Shown piece by piece: positions 24,303-32,990 of a stretch of 64,000 bases of DNA. The first letter of the stretch is position 1, and every line of letters starts with the position of its first letter. The position numbers and the translations under genes were made by a program. The notes below the pieces were generated by a model that saw only the letters and a program-made list of their open reading frames with translations, ran no database searches and was not told where the DNA came from. The stretch is from Ideonella sp. A 288. GTDB lineage: Bacteria; Pseudomonadota; Gammaproteobacteria; Burkholderiales; Burkholderiaceae_C. The DNA lies in NCBI RefSeq assembly GCF_002198735.1, contig NZ_MWLO01000137.1, forward strand, positions 1-64,000. The letters run 5' to 3'.

Positions 24303-24331
24303 AATTTACTGCGGCGCAGCAAAGATCTCAA
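24303..24331 (-). promoter_or_regulatory. Candidate sigma-70 promoter of gltBD
   Basis: On the minus strand, TTGAGA (-35, 24326-24331, 5 of 6) and TAAATT (-10, 24303-24308, 4 of 6) are separated by exactly 17 bp. The start codon of gltB is about 30 bp beyond the -10 box. The box lies only 4 bp from the REP-like palindrome at 24336-24363. Confidence 0.55.
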
Positions 24332-24335
24332 GGCA

Positions 24336-24363
24336 AATTAAATGGGGTCTGATCCATTTAATT
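24336..24363. repeat. REP-like palindrome near the RAYT homologue
   Basis: Perfect 10 bp arms AATTAAATGG and CCATTTAATT flank the loop GGTCTGAT. A further CATTTAATT copy followed by GGGG is at 24384-24396. The AT-rich arms stand out in this GC-rich window. Elements built on AATTAAATGGGGTC are, from memory, common beside REP-associated tyrosine transposase genes in betaproteobacteria, and such a homologue begins about 200 bp away. Confidence 0.65.
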
Positions 24364-24443
24364 CAGCGAGAGTGACTCCGCTGCATTTAATTGGGGACAT
24401 ATCAACTGACGTGCTCCGGTCCAGAGCTAGCAACTCCCGAGCC

Positions 24444-24487
24444 TGAGGCGGCCTCTGGTCATCGAAGGCACGCGCGGGGCCGCCTCA
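24444..24487. repeat. Inverted repeat downstream of the RAYT homologue
   Basis: Perfect 10 bp arms TGAGGCGGCC (24444-24453) and GGCCGCCTCA (24478-24487) with a 24-nt loop. It follows the stop codon of the RAYT homologue and may act as a terminator or transcript-end structure; there is no T-run. Confidence 0.5.
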
Positions 24488-24560
24488 CGGGATCCCCGCC
24501 ACGCGACTGAGGCGCGTTCGGCAGGGCCTGTCCGCGGGAAGCCCGGCCGGGGTTGGCGAG

Positions 24561-25253
24561 TCAGCCGGCGGCCTTGGTCGGCCGCCCCCGTCGTCGCGGC
24601 AGCAGCGGCCGCTCGATCTGTGCCGACAGTGCCGCAATGAACGGGGCATCGCCGATCGCCCAGCCCTTGTGGCAGGCCTCTGACAACCGATCGGCATCGC
24701 GCAAGGACAGACCATCGTCGAGCCGCCGCGCATAGGCCGACTCGCGCTCGAACGGCGTGTTGCCCAACTGCCAATAGTCGACGAGGCTGCTGACCAAGGG
24801 GTCGGGCTGGCGTCCGACGTGGTGGCCGGCGCTCGACCAGGCGTGGTCGCACGCGGCAAGCACCAAACCGGCGCGCACCGGTTCGGTGTCGACGAACAGC
24901 ATGGCCTGCAATGCGGTGGCGCCAGACTGCACCACTGTGGCGCGGTAGCGGCCGTCCCACAGCGTGCCCCGGCGGCCATGCCGACGGTTGAAGCTGCCCA
25001 CATAGCGGCGGCCGAAGTCCTGGACCAGCCGGCCCAAGGCGCCCGCATCGCGCGGCGTGGCCAGCAATCGCAGGCGGTCGCCCAGCAGGGCATAGGCGTG
25101 CACCGCCACCCCCTGCTGCAACGATGCCTCGCGCAGGGTGGCCAGGCAATGCCGGCGGTCGTCGTCATCCAGCGCGATGGGTTGGCGGTCGAGCCCGCTC
25201 AGCAGCAGCAGGTGCGGCAGACCGGCCACTGCCAGCCTCGGCAGGCGGGCCAC
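24561..25253 (-). CDS. REP-associated tyrosine transposase (RAYT) homologue, HUH motif lost
   Basis: About 230 residues from GTG 25253, starting 4 bp after the dgt stop. The family pattern is clear from memory: N-terminal RLPRLAVAGLPHLLLLSGLDRQ, then AYALL, FGRRYVGSFNRRHGRRGTLW, DGRYRATVVQS and DTEPVRAGLV-AWSSAGHH, with a C-terminal LGNTPFERESAY region. The catalytic HUH histidines, normally in NHFHLL, are replaced: the sequence reads GDRLRLLATP. The metal-binding site needed for DNA nicking is therefore absent. The reading frame is otherwise intact over its full length and sits in an operon, which suggests a retained non-transposing function rather than decay. A basic tail (LPRRRGRPTKAAG) may bind nucleic acid. 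Confidence 0.75.
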   Translation of the reverse strand: MARLPRLAVAGLPHLLLLSGLDRQPIALDDDDRRHCLATLREASLQQGVAVHAYALLGDRLRLLATPRDAGALGRLVQDFGRRYVGSFNRRHGRRGTLWDGRYRATVVQSGATALQAMLFVDTEPVRAGLVLAACDHAWSSAGHHVGRQPDPLVSSLVDYWQLGNTPFERESAYARRLDDGLSLRDADRLSEACHKGWAIGDAPFIAALSAQIERPLLPRRRGRPTKAAG

Positions 25254-25257
25254 GACC

Positions 25258-26499
25258 TCAGTCCTCGGGCGGCCAGGCGCCCTGGCGGGCAGGCGCTGGC
25301 ACCTCGACTGTCGACGGGGGCGATGCCATCGTCGCCAGATGGGCCGCTGACATCCCATCGCCCACGGCATTGGCAAAGGCGGTGCGACCCGTCAGGCGCT
25401 GATGCTCTCGCGTCGCAAAGCGATCGGTCATGCCAGACACGTAGTCGGCCACGGCGCGATGGCGATCGGCCCGTTCCGAGTACTCGCCCGGCATCTCGCC
25501 GGGCGCGGCGACGTAGGCCTCGAACAACTCGCGCACGACGACACGGGCGGCACCGGTCGTGCGCATCACCTGGGGGTGTCGGTACAGCAGTTTCATCAGC
25601 ACGCGTTTCAGCGCCTGGCTGTCCCGATGCATCGCATCGCTGAAGCTCACAAGCCGCGGCAGGTGGCGAACGGCATCCGCGTCCGCCGGCGCGATGCGGG
25701 CCAGCGCCGCCGCGGTCGCATCGACCACGTCGTGCACCTGGGCCGACAGCATGCGGCGCAGGGTCTCGAACAGGAGGCGGCGGCCGCGCAGCGCAGGGTG
25801 GTCTGCCAATGCCGAGTCGTGGTGCCGGCGAAACAGTGGCAGGTCCAGCATCTGCTCGACCGTGAGCAAGCCCGACCGCACGCCGTCATCGATGTCGTGT
25901 GCGTTGTAGGCGATCTCGTCGGCCAGGTTCGTCAGTTGCGCCTCCAGGCCCGGCTGCAGACCGTCGAGGAAACGGCGCCCCACCCCGCCTGGCTCGTCCA
26001 GTTCGATGCGCTCGGCCTCCGCGCGCGAGCAGTGCTTCAGGATGCCTTCGCGCGTCTCGAAGCTCAGGTTCAGGCCATCGAACGCCGGGTAGCGAGCCTC
26101 CAGCACGTCGACGACCCGCAGGCTCTGCAGGTTGTGCTCGAAGCCGCCATGCGCCCGCATGCAGTCATGCAACGCGTCCTGGCCGGCATGGCCGAAGGGC
26201 GTGTGACCCAGGTCGTGGGCCAGCGCGATCGCTTCCACCAGGTCCTCGTCGAGCGACAGCGCCCGGGCAATGGAGCGGCCGAGTTGGGCCACCTCCAACG
26301 AATGCGTGAGGCGGGTGCGGAACAGGTCGCCCTCGTGGTTGATGAACACCTGCGTCTTGTAGACCAGGCGACGAAATGCCGTGCTGTGCACGATGCGGTC
26401 TCGATCGCGCTGAAAGGCGTTGCGCAGCCGCACCGGCGGCTCGGCGTGCCGACGTCCGCGCGACGCCGCGGCGTGGCTGGCGTAGGGGGCCAGGCCCAT
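25258..26499 (-). CDS. dgt: Deoxyguanosinetriphosphate triphosphohydrolase-like protein
   Basis: HD-domain dNTP triphosphohydrolase, 413 residues, cytoplasmic. The HD motif metal ligands are in RLTHSLEVAQLGRSIAR and AHDLGHTPFGHAGQ, and the later Asp lies in NLADEIAYNAHDIDDG. The C-terminal region GMTDRFATREHQRLTG is typical of the shorter betaproteobacterial Dgt-like group, whose nucleotide preference is not certain. The start MGLAPYASHAAASRGRRH at 26499 is 5 bp after aroB. The gene order aroK-aroB-dgt is common in betaproteobacteria. Confidence 0.92.
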   Translation of the reverse strand: MGLAPYASHAAASRGRRHAEPPVRLRNAFQRDRDRIVHSTAFRRLVYKTQVFINHEGDLFRTRLTHSLEVAQLGRSIARALSLDEDLVEAIALAHDLGHTPFGHAGQDALHDCMRAHGGFEHNLQSLRVVDVLEARYPAFDGLNLSFETREGILKHCSRAEAERIELDEPGGVGRRFLDGLQPGLEAQLTNLADEIAYNAHDIDDGVRSGLLTVEQMLDLPLFRRHHDSALADHPALRGRRLLFETLRRMLSAQVHDVVDATAAALARIAPADADAVRHLPRLVSFSDAMHRDSQALKRVLMKLLYRHPQVMRTTGAARVVVRELFEAYVAAPGEMPGEYSERADRHRAVADYVSGMTDRFATREHQRLTGRTAFANAVGDGMSAAHLATMASPPSTVEVPAPARQGAWPPED

Positions 26500-26504
26500 G
26501 CCGG

Positions 26505-27611
26505 TCAGCCCGGCGGTGTGTGTGCGCGGATGACGTCGGCCACCAGCGCATCCGAGGCGCCGCGCACCGCGGCGCGCCCGGGACCGTCGATGACCACGAA
26601 GCGGATCTCGCCGCCCTCGGCCTTCTTGTCCACGCGCATGAGTTGCAGCCACCGGTCGATGTCCATGCGCGGTGCCTGCGTCGGCAGACCGGCGCGTTCG
26701 ATCAGGCGGGTCAATCGAGCACCGAACGCGGCATCGACCAGGCCCAGGCGCATCGACAGTTCGGTGGCCAGCACCATGCCGCAGCCCACGGCCTCGCCGT
26801 GCAACCACTGGCCATAGCCCAAGCCAGCTTCGATCGCATGGCCAAAGGTGTGGCCGAAGTTCAGGATGGCGCGCAGTCCGGCCTCGCGCTCGTCCTGGCC
26901 GACGACCCAGGCCTTGATCTCGCACGAGCGTTGCACCGCATGGGTCAGCGCGGCACGGTCGCGCTGTCGCAGCGCGTCCACGTGCCCCTCGATCCAGTCG
27001 AGGAAGGCGACATCGGCGATCGGCCCGTACTTGATCACCTCGGCCAGTCCCGCGGACAGTTCACGGTCGGGCAAGGTGTCCAGCACATCGAGATCGCACA
27101 GCACCCGCGCCGGTTGGTAGAACGCGCCGATCATGTTCTTGCCGGCGGGGTGGTTGATGGCGGTCTTGCCGCCGACCGACGAGTCCACCTGAGCGAGCAA
27201 GGTGGTCGGGACCTGCACGAAGGGCACGCCGCGCATGTACGAGGCAGCGGCGAAACCGGTCATGTCGCCGACCACCCCACCACCCAGGGCGTAGAGCACC
27301 GTCTTGCGGTCGCACCCAGACTCGAGCAGGCGGTCGAAGATCAGGTTGAGGTGCTGCCAATCCTTGTACACCTCGCCGTCGGGCAAGGCCACCTGCAGCA
27401 CCCGTCGGTGGCGCTGGGCAAGCCGCTGCGCCAGCGCGGCGCCGTACAGTGGCGCCACGGTGGTGTTGGTGACCACCAGCGCGTCGGCCGATTCGGGCAG
27501 GCCCTGCCAGCTGGCCGGGTCGTCGAAGAGGCCACTGCCGATGTGGATGTCGTAGCTGCGGCTGTCCAGCGCGATGCTCACGCGCTGGGTACTGCGGGTG
27601 TCGGGGCTCAT
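26505..27611 (-). CDS. aroB: 3-Dehydroquinate synthase
   Basis: Second step of the shikimate pathway: cyclises 3-deoxy-D-arabino-heptulosonate 7-phosphate to 3-dehydroquinate, using NAD and a divalent metal. Length is 368 residues. NAD-binding [13 protein letters not shown], substrate-binding [20 protein letters not shown], the metal ligands in [19 protein letters not shown] and [11 protein letters not shown] are intact. The ATG overlaps the aroK stop (ATGA). Confidence 0.97.
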   Translation of the reverse strand: MSPDTRSTQRVSIALDSRSYDIHIGSGLFDDPASWQGLPESADALVVTNTTVAPLYGAALAQRLAQRHRRVLQVALPDGEVYKDWQHLNLIFDRLLESGCDRKTVLYALGGGVVGDMTGFAAASYMRGVPFVQVPTTLLAQVDSSVGGKTAINHPAGKNMIGAFYQPARVLCDLDVLDTLPDRELSAGLAEVIKYGPIADVAFLDWIEGHVDALRQRDRAALTHAVQRSCEIKAWVVGQDEREAGLRAILNFGHTFGHAIEAGLGYGQWLHGEAVGCGMVLATELSMRLGLVDAAFGARLTRLIERAGLPTQAPRMDIDRWLQLMRVDKKAEGGEIRFVVIDGPGRAAVRGASDALVADVIRAHTPPG

Positions 27612-28207
27612 TCCCCGGAGTTTAGGTCGCCTCGGTCCTGGCTCGGGGCCAGCACTCGGCCCACCGTGGCCGGCACCTGGTCTGGGTCGATCACCCCGGC
27701 CAGTTCCAGCTGCATCAGGATCATGTTCACCAGGGTCGGGACGGACGGCCGCCCGGTCTCGATGACATAACGCGCCGCCTGGCGGTACAGCGGGTCGCGC
27801 TCCTGATAGAGCTCACGCAGACGACGCAATGGGTCGCGCACCTGCAGCAGCGGGCGCTGGGTGTCGTGGCGCAGGCGTCGAAACAGCTCGTCCGGAGTGG
27901 ACCTCAGGTAAACCACCTGGGTGTGCTTGGCCAGCGCCTCGCGGTTGGCCGCGCGGAGCACCGCGCCGCCGCCCGTGGCCAGCACGGTCGAAGGCAGCTG
28001 GCTCAGCCGTTCAATGACGTCTTGCTCGATGTCGCGAAACGCGTCCTCGCCATGCTGCTCGAAAAACGATCGGATCGAGCCACCAATCTGGTGCTCGATC
28101 TCGGTGTCGCTGTCGACGTGGCGCCAGCCCAACTGGCGCGCCAGTTGCCGCCCCACGGTGGACTTCCCGCAACCGGGCATGCCCACCAGGGAGATCGAGA
28201 TGCTCAA
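27608..28207 (-). CDS. aroK: Shikimate kinase
   Basis: Phosphorylates shikimate at the 3-hydroxyl. Length is 199 residues; the P-loop GMPGCGKST lies at about 9-17, the shikimate-binding DSD at about 33, and the GGGAVLR segment and lid arginine (TQRPLL) follow. The start appears to be TTG 28207, overlapping the TGA of the Ig-like lipoprotein gene; no nearby ATG or GTG gives a full P-loop domain. It precedes aroB in the same coupled run. Confidence 0.96.
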   Translation of the reverse strand: MSISISLVGMPGCGKSTVGRQLARQLGWRHVDSDTEIEHQIGGSIRSFFEQHGEDAFRDIEQDVIERLSQLPSTVLATGGGAVLRAANREALAKHTQVVYLRSTPDELFRRLRHDTQRPLLQVRDPLRRLRELYQERDPLYRQAARYVIETGRPSVPTLVNMILMQLELAGVIDPDQVPATVGRVLAPSQDRGDLNSGE

Positions 28208-30243
28208 CGCGGTTCAGTGCACAGCAGCACCGGCGGACGGCTGCTTCCCGGGATCGATGCCGCCACCGTCGCGCTGGCCGCAGTGCCATAGGGGCTGCGA
28301 ATGAACGGCGGATCTGCATCGATGTTGTTGACCACCGCTGCGGGCACCAACAGTGTCCCGTCGAAGTTGGCCCGGCCTTCGGTACCCGCCACCCCGGAGG
28401 CCGCCACGACGATGTTGAACTGAACCCAGGAGCCGATGTTCTGTGGGTACTCGATCCGCATCACGACCTGCCCGATGGCGTTGGTGCGGCTGGAGCCTTC
28501 GAACGACACGGCCACGTCGGCCCTGCGGGGTTCCAGCGCCGGGCGGCCGGGTGTGAGGTTGAAGCTGCCGTTGGCATCCTCGACCACACCATTGCTGAAC
28601 ACTTCGGCCACGCCGTTGCGGTTCAGGTCCTCGTTGGCACAGAGGGCCGTGGTCTGCTGAGCCCAGGATTCGGCGCCCTTGACCCAGAAGCCCTTGAGGT
28701 AGTTGAGCAGATCGACCGAGGCGCTGACCTGCACGCCGGCGGCAGCCAAGCCGGACGAATCGACCACCTGCACGACATAACGCGTGACGTAGGTGAGCTT
28801 CGAATCGCCTTCGCTGATCAGGTTGTTGGTGCCGATCGACACCGACAGGGCATCGGAAATCACCGTCAGCGTGGTCTTGACCTCATTCGGGCAGGTGCCA
28901 GGTGTGAAGTCGGACGTCGACCAGCAGGCCCGGACCGACACCCCGTCGGTGGGGCTGAAGCGACTGCCGGGGATGTAGCCCGCGGTGGCCACGCCATTGG
29001 CGTCGCTGTAGACCAGCGTGGTGCCCGAGGTGAAGCTGCCGCCGATCGAATTGGGGTCACCGTCCAGGTCGAATCGCACGCGGATGTTCTTGACCGGGGC
29101 GTTCGTGTCGCTGAGGAACAGCGCGCGCACCTCCGAGCGGTTGGTGGTGCCCGTGGTGTTGATGGGAACCACACTCGGGTTCGCCGACAGGGACGACGAA
29201 CGGACCGGCGTGGTCACGACCGGGATGGAGCCAGAGGTCGACGATGCCACGAGGATCGAGGACTCCGTCTCCTTGCCGGCGGACGACGCACGGACGATGA
29301 GCGTGCCGGTGACCGACGGCGCGAGGAACTTGTAGTCATAGGAGCCGGTGGCGCTGGTCACGGCGGAGGTCTGCACGCCCCCGGGTCCGGTGATGACGAT
29401 CGGCTGCCCCGGGATGGGGGTGCCGGCACTGTCCTTGACGAGGTACTGGATCTCGCCGGCTTGGTTGGGCTGGAGCACCGCGCCGAGCACCGTGGACGAA
29501 ATCGTCGTGCCGACGACCTGGACGGCCGCGGTGCGGGTGATGCCGCCGCTGACCGCCGTGACGATGATGGTGCGATTGGCCTTGTTCTCGCCGATCCGGA
29601 TCGTGCCCGTCACTTGGCCGGCAGCATTGGTCACGGTGCCGGAGGTCTGGATCGTGGCGCCCGCGTCGACGCTCAGGCGCACGGGGATGCCCGCCACCGT
29701 GGCACGGTTCGCGTCGACCGCCGTCACGGTGGCCGTCACGGTCTCCGAGCCGGAGTTCTTCAGTTCCGCCAGCGGGCCGATCGTCAAGGTGAGGTCCGAC
29801 GCCGAGATGGCCGTGCTGACCACGTCGACTGTGGCGGTGCGCGTGACCGAACCACTGACCGCGGTCACGGTGATCCGCCTGGGCGTGGTGTCGCTGCCCA
29901 TCGTGACAGTGCCGGTGACCTGTCCGGCGGCATTGGTCTTGGCCGCACTGGCCTGGATCACCGCTCCCGAATCCACGGACAGCGTGACGCCGATGTCGGC
30001 CATCGTGGCCCGGTTGGCATCGACCGCCGTCACGGTGACCACGACCGAGGAAGTCACCACGTTCGGCATCGTGGCAGCCGACACCGTGACCGCCAGATCA
30101 CTGGCCGTGGGGCCGACAACCACCGGGCCGCCCGTGTCGCCACCGCCGACCAGCGGTGTGCCCGTGCCACTGCCGCCGCCACCACACGCCGCAGCCAGGA
30201 AGGCCGTTGCCAGACAGGCCGCCCATGCGCGCCAGGTCTTCAT
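28204..30243 (-). CDS. Lipoprotein with tandem bacterial Ig-like (Big-1) domains
   Basis: About 679 residues. The lipobox is FLAAAC with the acylated Cys at residue 20, followed by a Gly-rich linker. At least two similar Big-1 domains of about 100 residues follow, sharing VTVTAVDANRAT/VTATVTAVDANRAT and TNAAGQVTGT, then further Ig-like regions (IPGQPIVITGPGG; VVPINTTGTTNRSEVRALF; a C-terminal domain with several Cys, including FTPGTCPNEVK). Start ATG 30243 has AAGGAG 8 bp upstream. It lies between pilQ and aroK and overlaps aroK by 4 bp. Such proteins are cell-surface or periplasmic; a role in type IV pilus assembly or adhesion is inferred only from position. Confidence 0.85.
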   Translation of the reverse strand: MKTWRAWAACLATAFLAAACGGGGSGTGTPLVGGGDTGGPVVVGPTASDLAVTVSAATMPNVVTSSVVVTVTAVDANRATMADIGVTLSVDSGAVIQASAAKTNAAGQVTGTVTMGSDTTPRRITVTAVSGSVTRTATVDVVSTAISASDLTLTIGPLAELKNSGSETVTATVTAVDANRATVAGIPVRLSVDAGATIQTSGTVTNAAGQVTGTIRIGENKANRTIIVTAVSGGITRTAAVQVVGTTISSTVLGAVLQPNQAGEIQYLVKDSAGTPIPGQPIVITGPGGVQTSAVTSATGSYDYKFLAPSVTGTLIVRASSAGKETESSILVASSTSGSIPVVTTPVRSSSLSANPSVVPINTTGTTNRSEVRALFLSDTNAPVKNIRVRFDLDGDPNSIGGSFTSGTTLVYSDANGVATAGYIPGSRFSPTDGVSVRACWSTSDFTPGTCPNEVKTTLTVISDALSVSIGTNNLISEGDSKLTYVTRYVVQVVDSSGLAAAGVQVSASVDLLNYLKGFWVKGAESWAQQTTALCANEDLNRNGVAEVFSNGVVEDANGSFNLTPGRPALEPRRADVAVSFEGSSRTNAIGQVVMRIEYPQNIGSWVQFNIVVAASGVAGTEGRANFDGTLLVPAAVVNNIDADPPFIRSPYGTAASATVAASIPGSSRPPVLLCTEPR

Positions 30244-30285
30244 GGAGTTCACTCCTTGGACATTCATCATCGAATCAGGCCGTGG

Positions 30286-32424
30286 TTAACGCGCGGCAGA
30301 CCGTTCGGTGACGATCTTCGGCGTGATGAAAATGAGCAACTCGGTCTTGTTGGAGTTCTTGACCGTGTTGCGGAACAGGTGGCCGAGCACCGGCACGTCG
30401 CCAAGCACCGGCACCTTGTTGACATCGTTGCGCTCTTCCTGCGTGAAGATGCCGCCAATGACCACCGTGCCGCCGTTCTCGACCAGCACCTGGGTGCGGG
30501 CATGCTTGGTGTTGATGGCTGGGCCGGCGAGCGTGGCAACGCCGCGGCTGTCCTTGGCGATGTCCAGTTCCATGATCACACTGCCTTCCGGAGTGATCTG
30601 CGGCGTCACCTCCAGTTTCAGGCTGGCCTTCTTGAACTGGATGGACGTGGCGCCGCTGGACGTGGCCACCTGGTAGGGAATCTCTTCGCCCTGTTCGATC
30701 ACGGCCTTGCCCTGGTCGGAGGTGATGACACGCGGGCTGGAAATGATCTTGCCCTTGCCGTCGGCCTCCAGGGCAGAGAGTTCGAGGTTGAGGATCCGGT
30801 TGGCGGTCGGGCTGAACAGCGACAACGCCAGGGACGCGGCCTGCGCCCCGTTCACTGACGCAGCCGGCAGGTTGACGAACTGCGTCTCGGCCACATCGAT
30901 GGTCTCACTGATCAACCCGAGTTGCTTGTTGGCGCTGACGTAGTTGCCGGCGAACTGCATGTAGTTGCCACCGCCCACGCTGTAGCCGGGCACACCTCCA
31001 CTGAGGCCCCGGACGTCAACCGCGCCGAGCTTGACGCCCAGGGCACGGCCAAACTTGTCATCTGCCTCGACGATGCGCGCCTCGATCAGCACCTGGCGCA
31101 CCGGGATGTCGATCTTGGCGACCATGGCCTGGATCTCCTCGAGCTTCGACGGGATGTCGGTGACGAAGAGTTGATTGGTGCGGGTCTCGAAGATCACGCT
31201 GCCGCGGGACGTCAGGATGCGCGAGGCGGCGCCGCCGCCTGTGCCGCCGCCCAGATTCTGGCCGACCAGCCCCTTGGCCACTTCCTCGGCCTTGGTGTAG
31301 TTCAGCTGGAAAGATTGGGTGCGCACCGGCTCGAGGTCTGCGATCTTTTTCTTGGACTCGAGCTCGACCTGCTCCTTGGCGGCGAGCTCATCCTTCGGCG
31401 CGATCCACAGCACATTGCCGGATTTGCGAACGCCGAGCCCCTTGCTCTGCATGATGATGTCCAGCGCCTGATCCCACGGCACGTCCTTCAGCCGCAACGT
31501 CACATTGCCGGTGACCGTGTCGCTGGTCACCACGTTGAAGTTGGTGAAATCGGCGATGACCTGCAACAGCGCCCGAACCTCGATGTTCTGGAAATTGAGC
31601 GACAGCTTCTCGCCCGAATACCCCGGACCCTGTGTGAGCTTGTTCGGGTCGACCTTCATCGGCCGCACCTCGAGCACAAACTGGTTGTCGCTCTGGTAGG
31701 CACTGTGCTCCCAGGAGCCGCGCGGCTCGACCACCATCCGCACCCGGTCGCCCGACTGGAAGGTGGAAACACTGTGGACCGGCGTGCCGAAATCCGACAC
31801 ATCGAGCCGGCGCCGCAGGGTGTCGGGCAGGCTGGACCGCATGAACTCGACGACCAGGGTCTGGCCCTGCTGTCGGATGTCGACACCCACCTGCGTGCTG
31901 GCCAGCGACACGACCACGCGGCCTGCCCCATCGGGGCCACGACGAAAATCGATGTCGCGCAGGGGCAACTGATCCTTGTTCTGGCTGGGGGCGAATGGCG
32001 CGGGCTGTTCGGTGGTGGACGCCGACGCCATGGCGGGTGCCGATGGGGCCTCGAGCACCAGCAGGAGTGCCTTGCCTTGCAGCTCGGCGCGGTAGTTGGA
32101 CGCCTGCCGAAGGTTGAGCACCAGGCGCGTGCGGTCACCGGCCTGGGCGATGTTGACCGCCCGCAGGTTGCCCTGATTGATCTCGACCACGGAGCGGCCG
32201 ATCGCGTTGACGACTCCCGGCAGATCGATGGCGACGCGGGGGGGCGCCTGCACGGAGAACCCCTTCGGCACCGCAGCAAGAGGCTCGGACAGTTCGATGC
32301 GCACCACCTCCGCTCCGGCCTGCTGGGTGCTGGTGATCGACTGGATCGCGTTCTGCGCCACGGCCGCCAGCGGGGACAAGAGCGCCAGCACGACGGCAAG
32401 CAGCCGGGCACGCCAGTTGAGCAT
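30286..32424 (-). CDS. pilQ: Type IV pilus secretin PilQ
   Basis: Outer-membrane secretin forming the pore through which the type IV pilus passes. About 712 residues. A signal peptide (LLAVVLALLSPLAAVA) is followed by two AMIN domains (about residues 25-290), the secretin N0/N1 domains (LSLNFQNIEVRALLQVIADF; VTGNVTLRLKDVPWDQALDI), and the C-terminal secretin core with VLIEARIVEAD and VPVLGDVPVLGHLF. The start is MLNWRAR at 32424, with AGGAG upstream; an in-frame ATG at 32451 overlapping the pilP stop would add nine residues. Confidence 0.96.
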   Translation of the reverse strand: MLNWRARLLAVVLALLSPLAAVAQNAIQSITSTQQAGAEVVRIELSEPLAAVPKGFSVQAPPRVAIDLPGVVNAIGRSVVEINQGNLRAVNIAQAGDRTRLVLNLRQASNYRAELQGKALLLVLEAPSAPAMASASTTEQPAPFAPSQNKDQLPLRDIDFRRGPDGAGRVVVSLASTQVGVDIRQQGQTLVVEFMRSSLPDTLRRRLDVSDFGTPVHSVSTFQSGDRVRMVVEPRGSWEHSAYQSDNQFVLEVRPMKVDPNKLTQGPGYSGEKLSLNFQNIEVRALLQVIADFTNFNVVTSDTVTGNVTLRLKDVPWDQALDIIMQSKGLGVRKSGNVLWIAPKDELAAKEQVELESKKKIADLEPVRTQSFQLNYTKAEEVAKGLVGQNLGGGTGGGAASRILTSRGSVIFETRTNQLFVTDIPSKLEEIQAMVAKIDIPVRQVLIEARIVEADDKFGRALGVKLGAVDVRGLSGGVPGYSVGGGNYMQFAGNYVSANKQLGLISETIDVAETQFVNLPAASVNGAQAASLALSLFSPTANRILNLELSALEADGKGKIISSPRVITSDQGKAVIEQGEEIPYQVATSSGATSIQFKKASLKLEVTPQITPEGSVIMELDIAKDSRGVATLAGPAINTKHARTQVLVENGGTVVIGGIFTQEERNDVNKVPVLGDVPVLGHLFRNTVKNSNKTELLIFITPKIVTERSAAR

Positions 32425-32447
32425 GTTGTGTTTCTCCTGCGTGTGAT

Positions 32448-32990
32448 TCATCGCGCCTTCTCCTGCAGCTGGAGCGTGCTGGTGCGCTCTATCCATTCGC
32501 CGGCGGCGTCCTGCACGATCTCGCGCAGGCTCACTTCCGTCTCCGAGATGCGTGTGATCTTTCCGAAGTTCTGTCCGAGGTAGTCGCCAAGCTTCACCTG
32601 ATACAGCAGGCTGTCCACCTTCAGCAGCGCCACGGGCTTGCCCGACTTGGTGACGCTGCCGACCATGACCATGCCGTCCGTCGGGTAGGACTCCAGCGGC
32701 TCCTTGCGACGGTTCATCTCCGACGCCAGCAGCGAATTGGGCTGCCTCGCTTCCTGCTTGATCGCGACACTGAGCTTCTGGTTGCTGAACGGGTCGACCA
32801 GCTGGGTGGCGTTGAACGGCGCTGGATCGAATCGCTTGGGCGCAGCGAGCGGCTGAACGTTCGGCTTCACCTCCCGGCGCTGCTGCTCCATCCAGACATT
32901 CAGTTCCTCCTGCTCGGCCCCGCAGGCCGCCAGCAACAGGCTCAACACCAGGGCCAGCGGCATGGGCACCGCGGCTGTCCACGACCTCAT
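32448..32990 (-). CDS. pilP: Type IV pilus lipoprotein PilP
   Basis: Inner-membrane-anchored lipoprotein that links the PilMNO platform to the PilQ secretin. Length is 180 residues with lipobox LLLAAC (Cys23). An unstructured N-terminal region containing DPFSNQKL is followed by the small beta-sandwich domain (GMVMVGSVTKSGKPVALLKV, YQVKLGDYLGQNFGKI). The ATG overlaps pilO by 4 bp. Confidence 0.95.
   Translation of the reverse strand: MRSWTAAVPMPLALVLSLLLAACGAEQEELNVWMEQQRREVKPNVQPLAAPKRFDPAPFNATQLVDPFSNQKLSVAIKQEARQPNSLLASEMNRRKEPLESYPTDGMVMVGSVTKSGKPVALLKVDSLLYQVKLGDYLGQNFGKITRISETEVSLREIVQDAAGEWIERTSTLQLQEKAR

Noticed and set aside
24561-25253. Active IS200/IS605-type insertion sequence
   Set aside because: The HUH histidines are missing, no terminal hairpins frame the gene and it is embedded in an operon.
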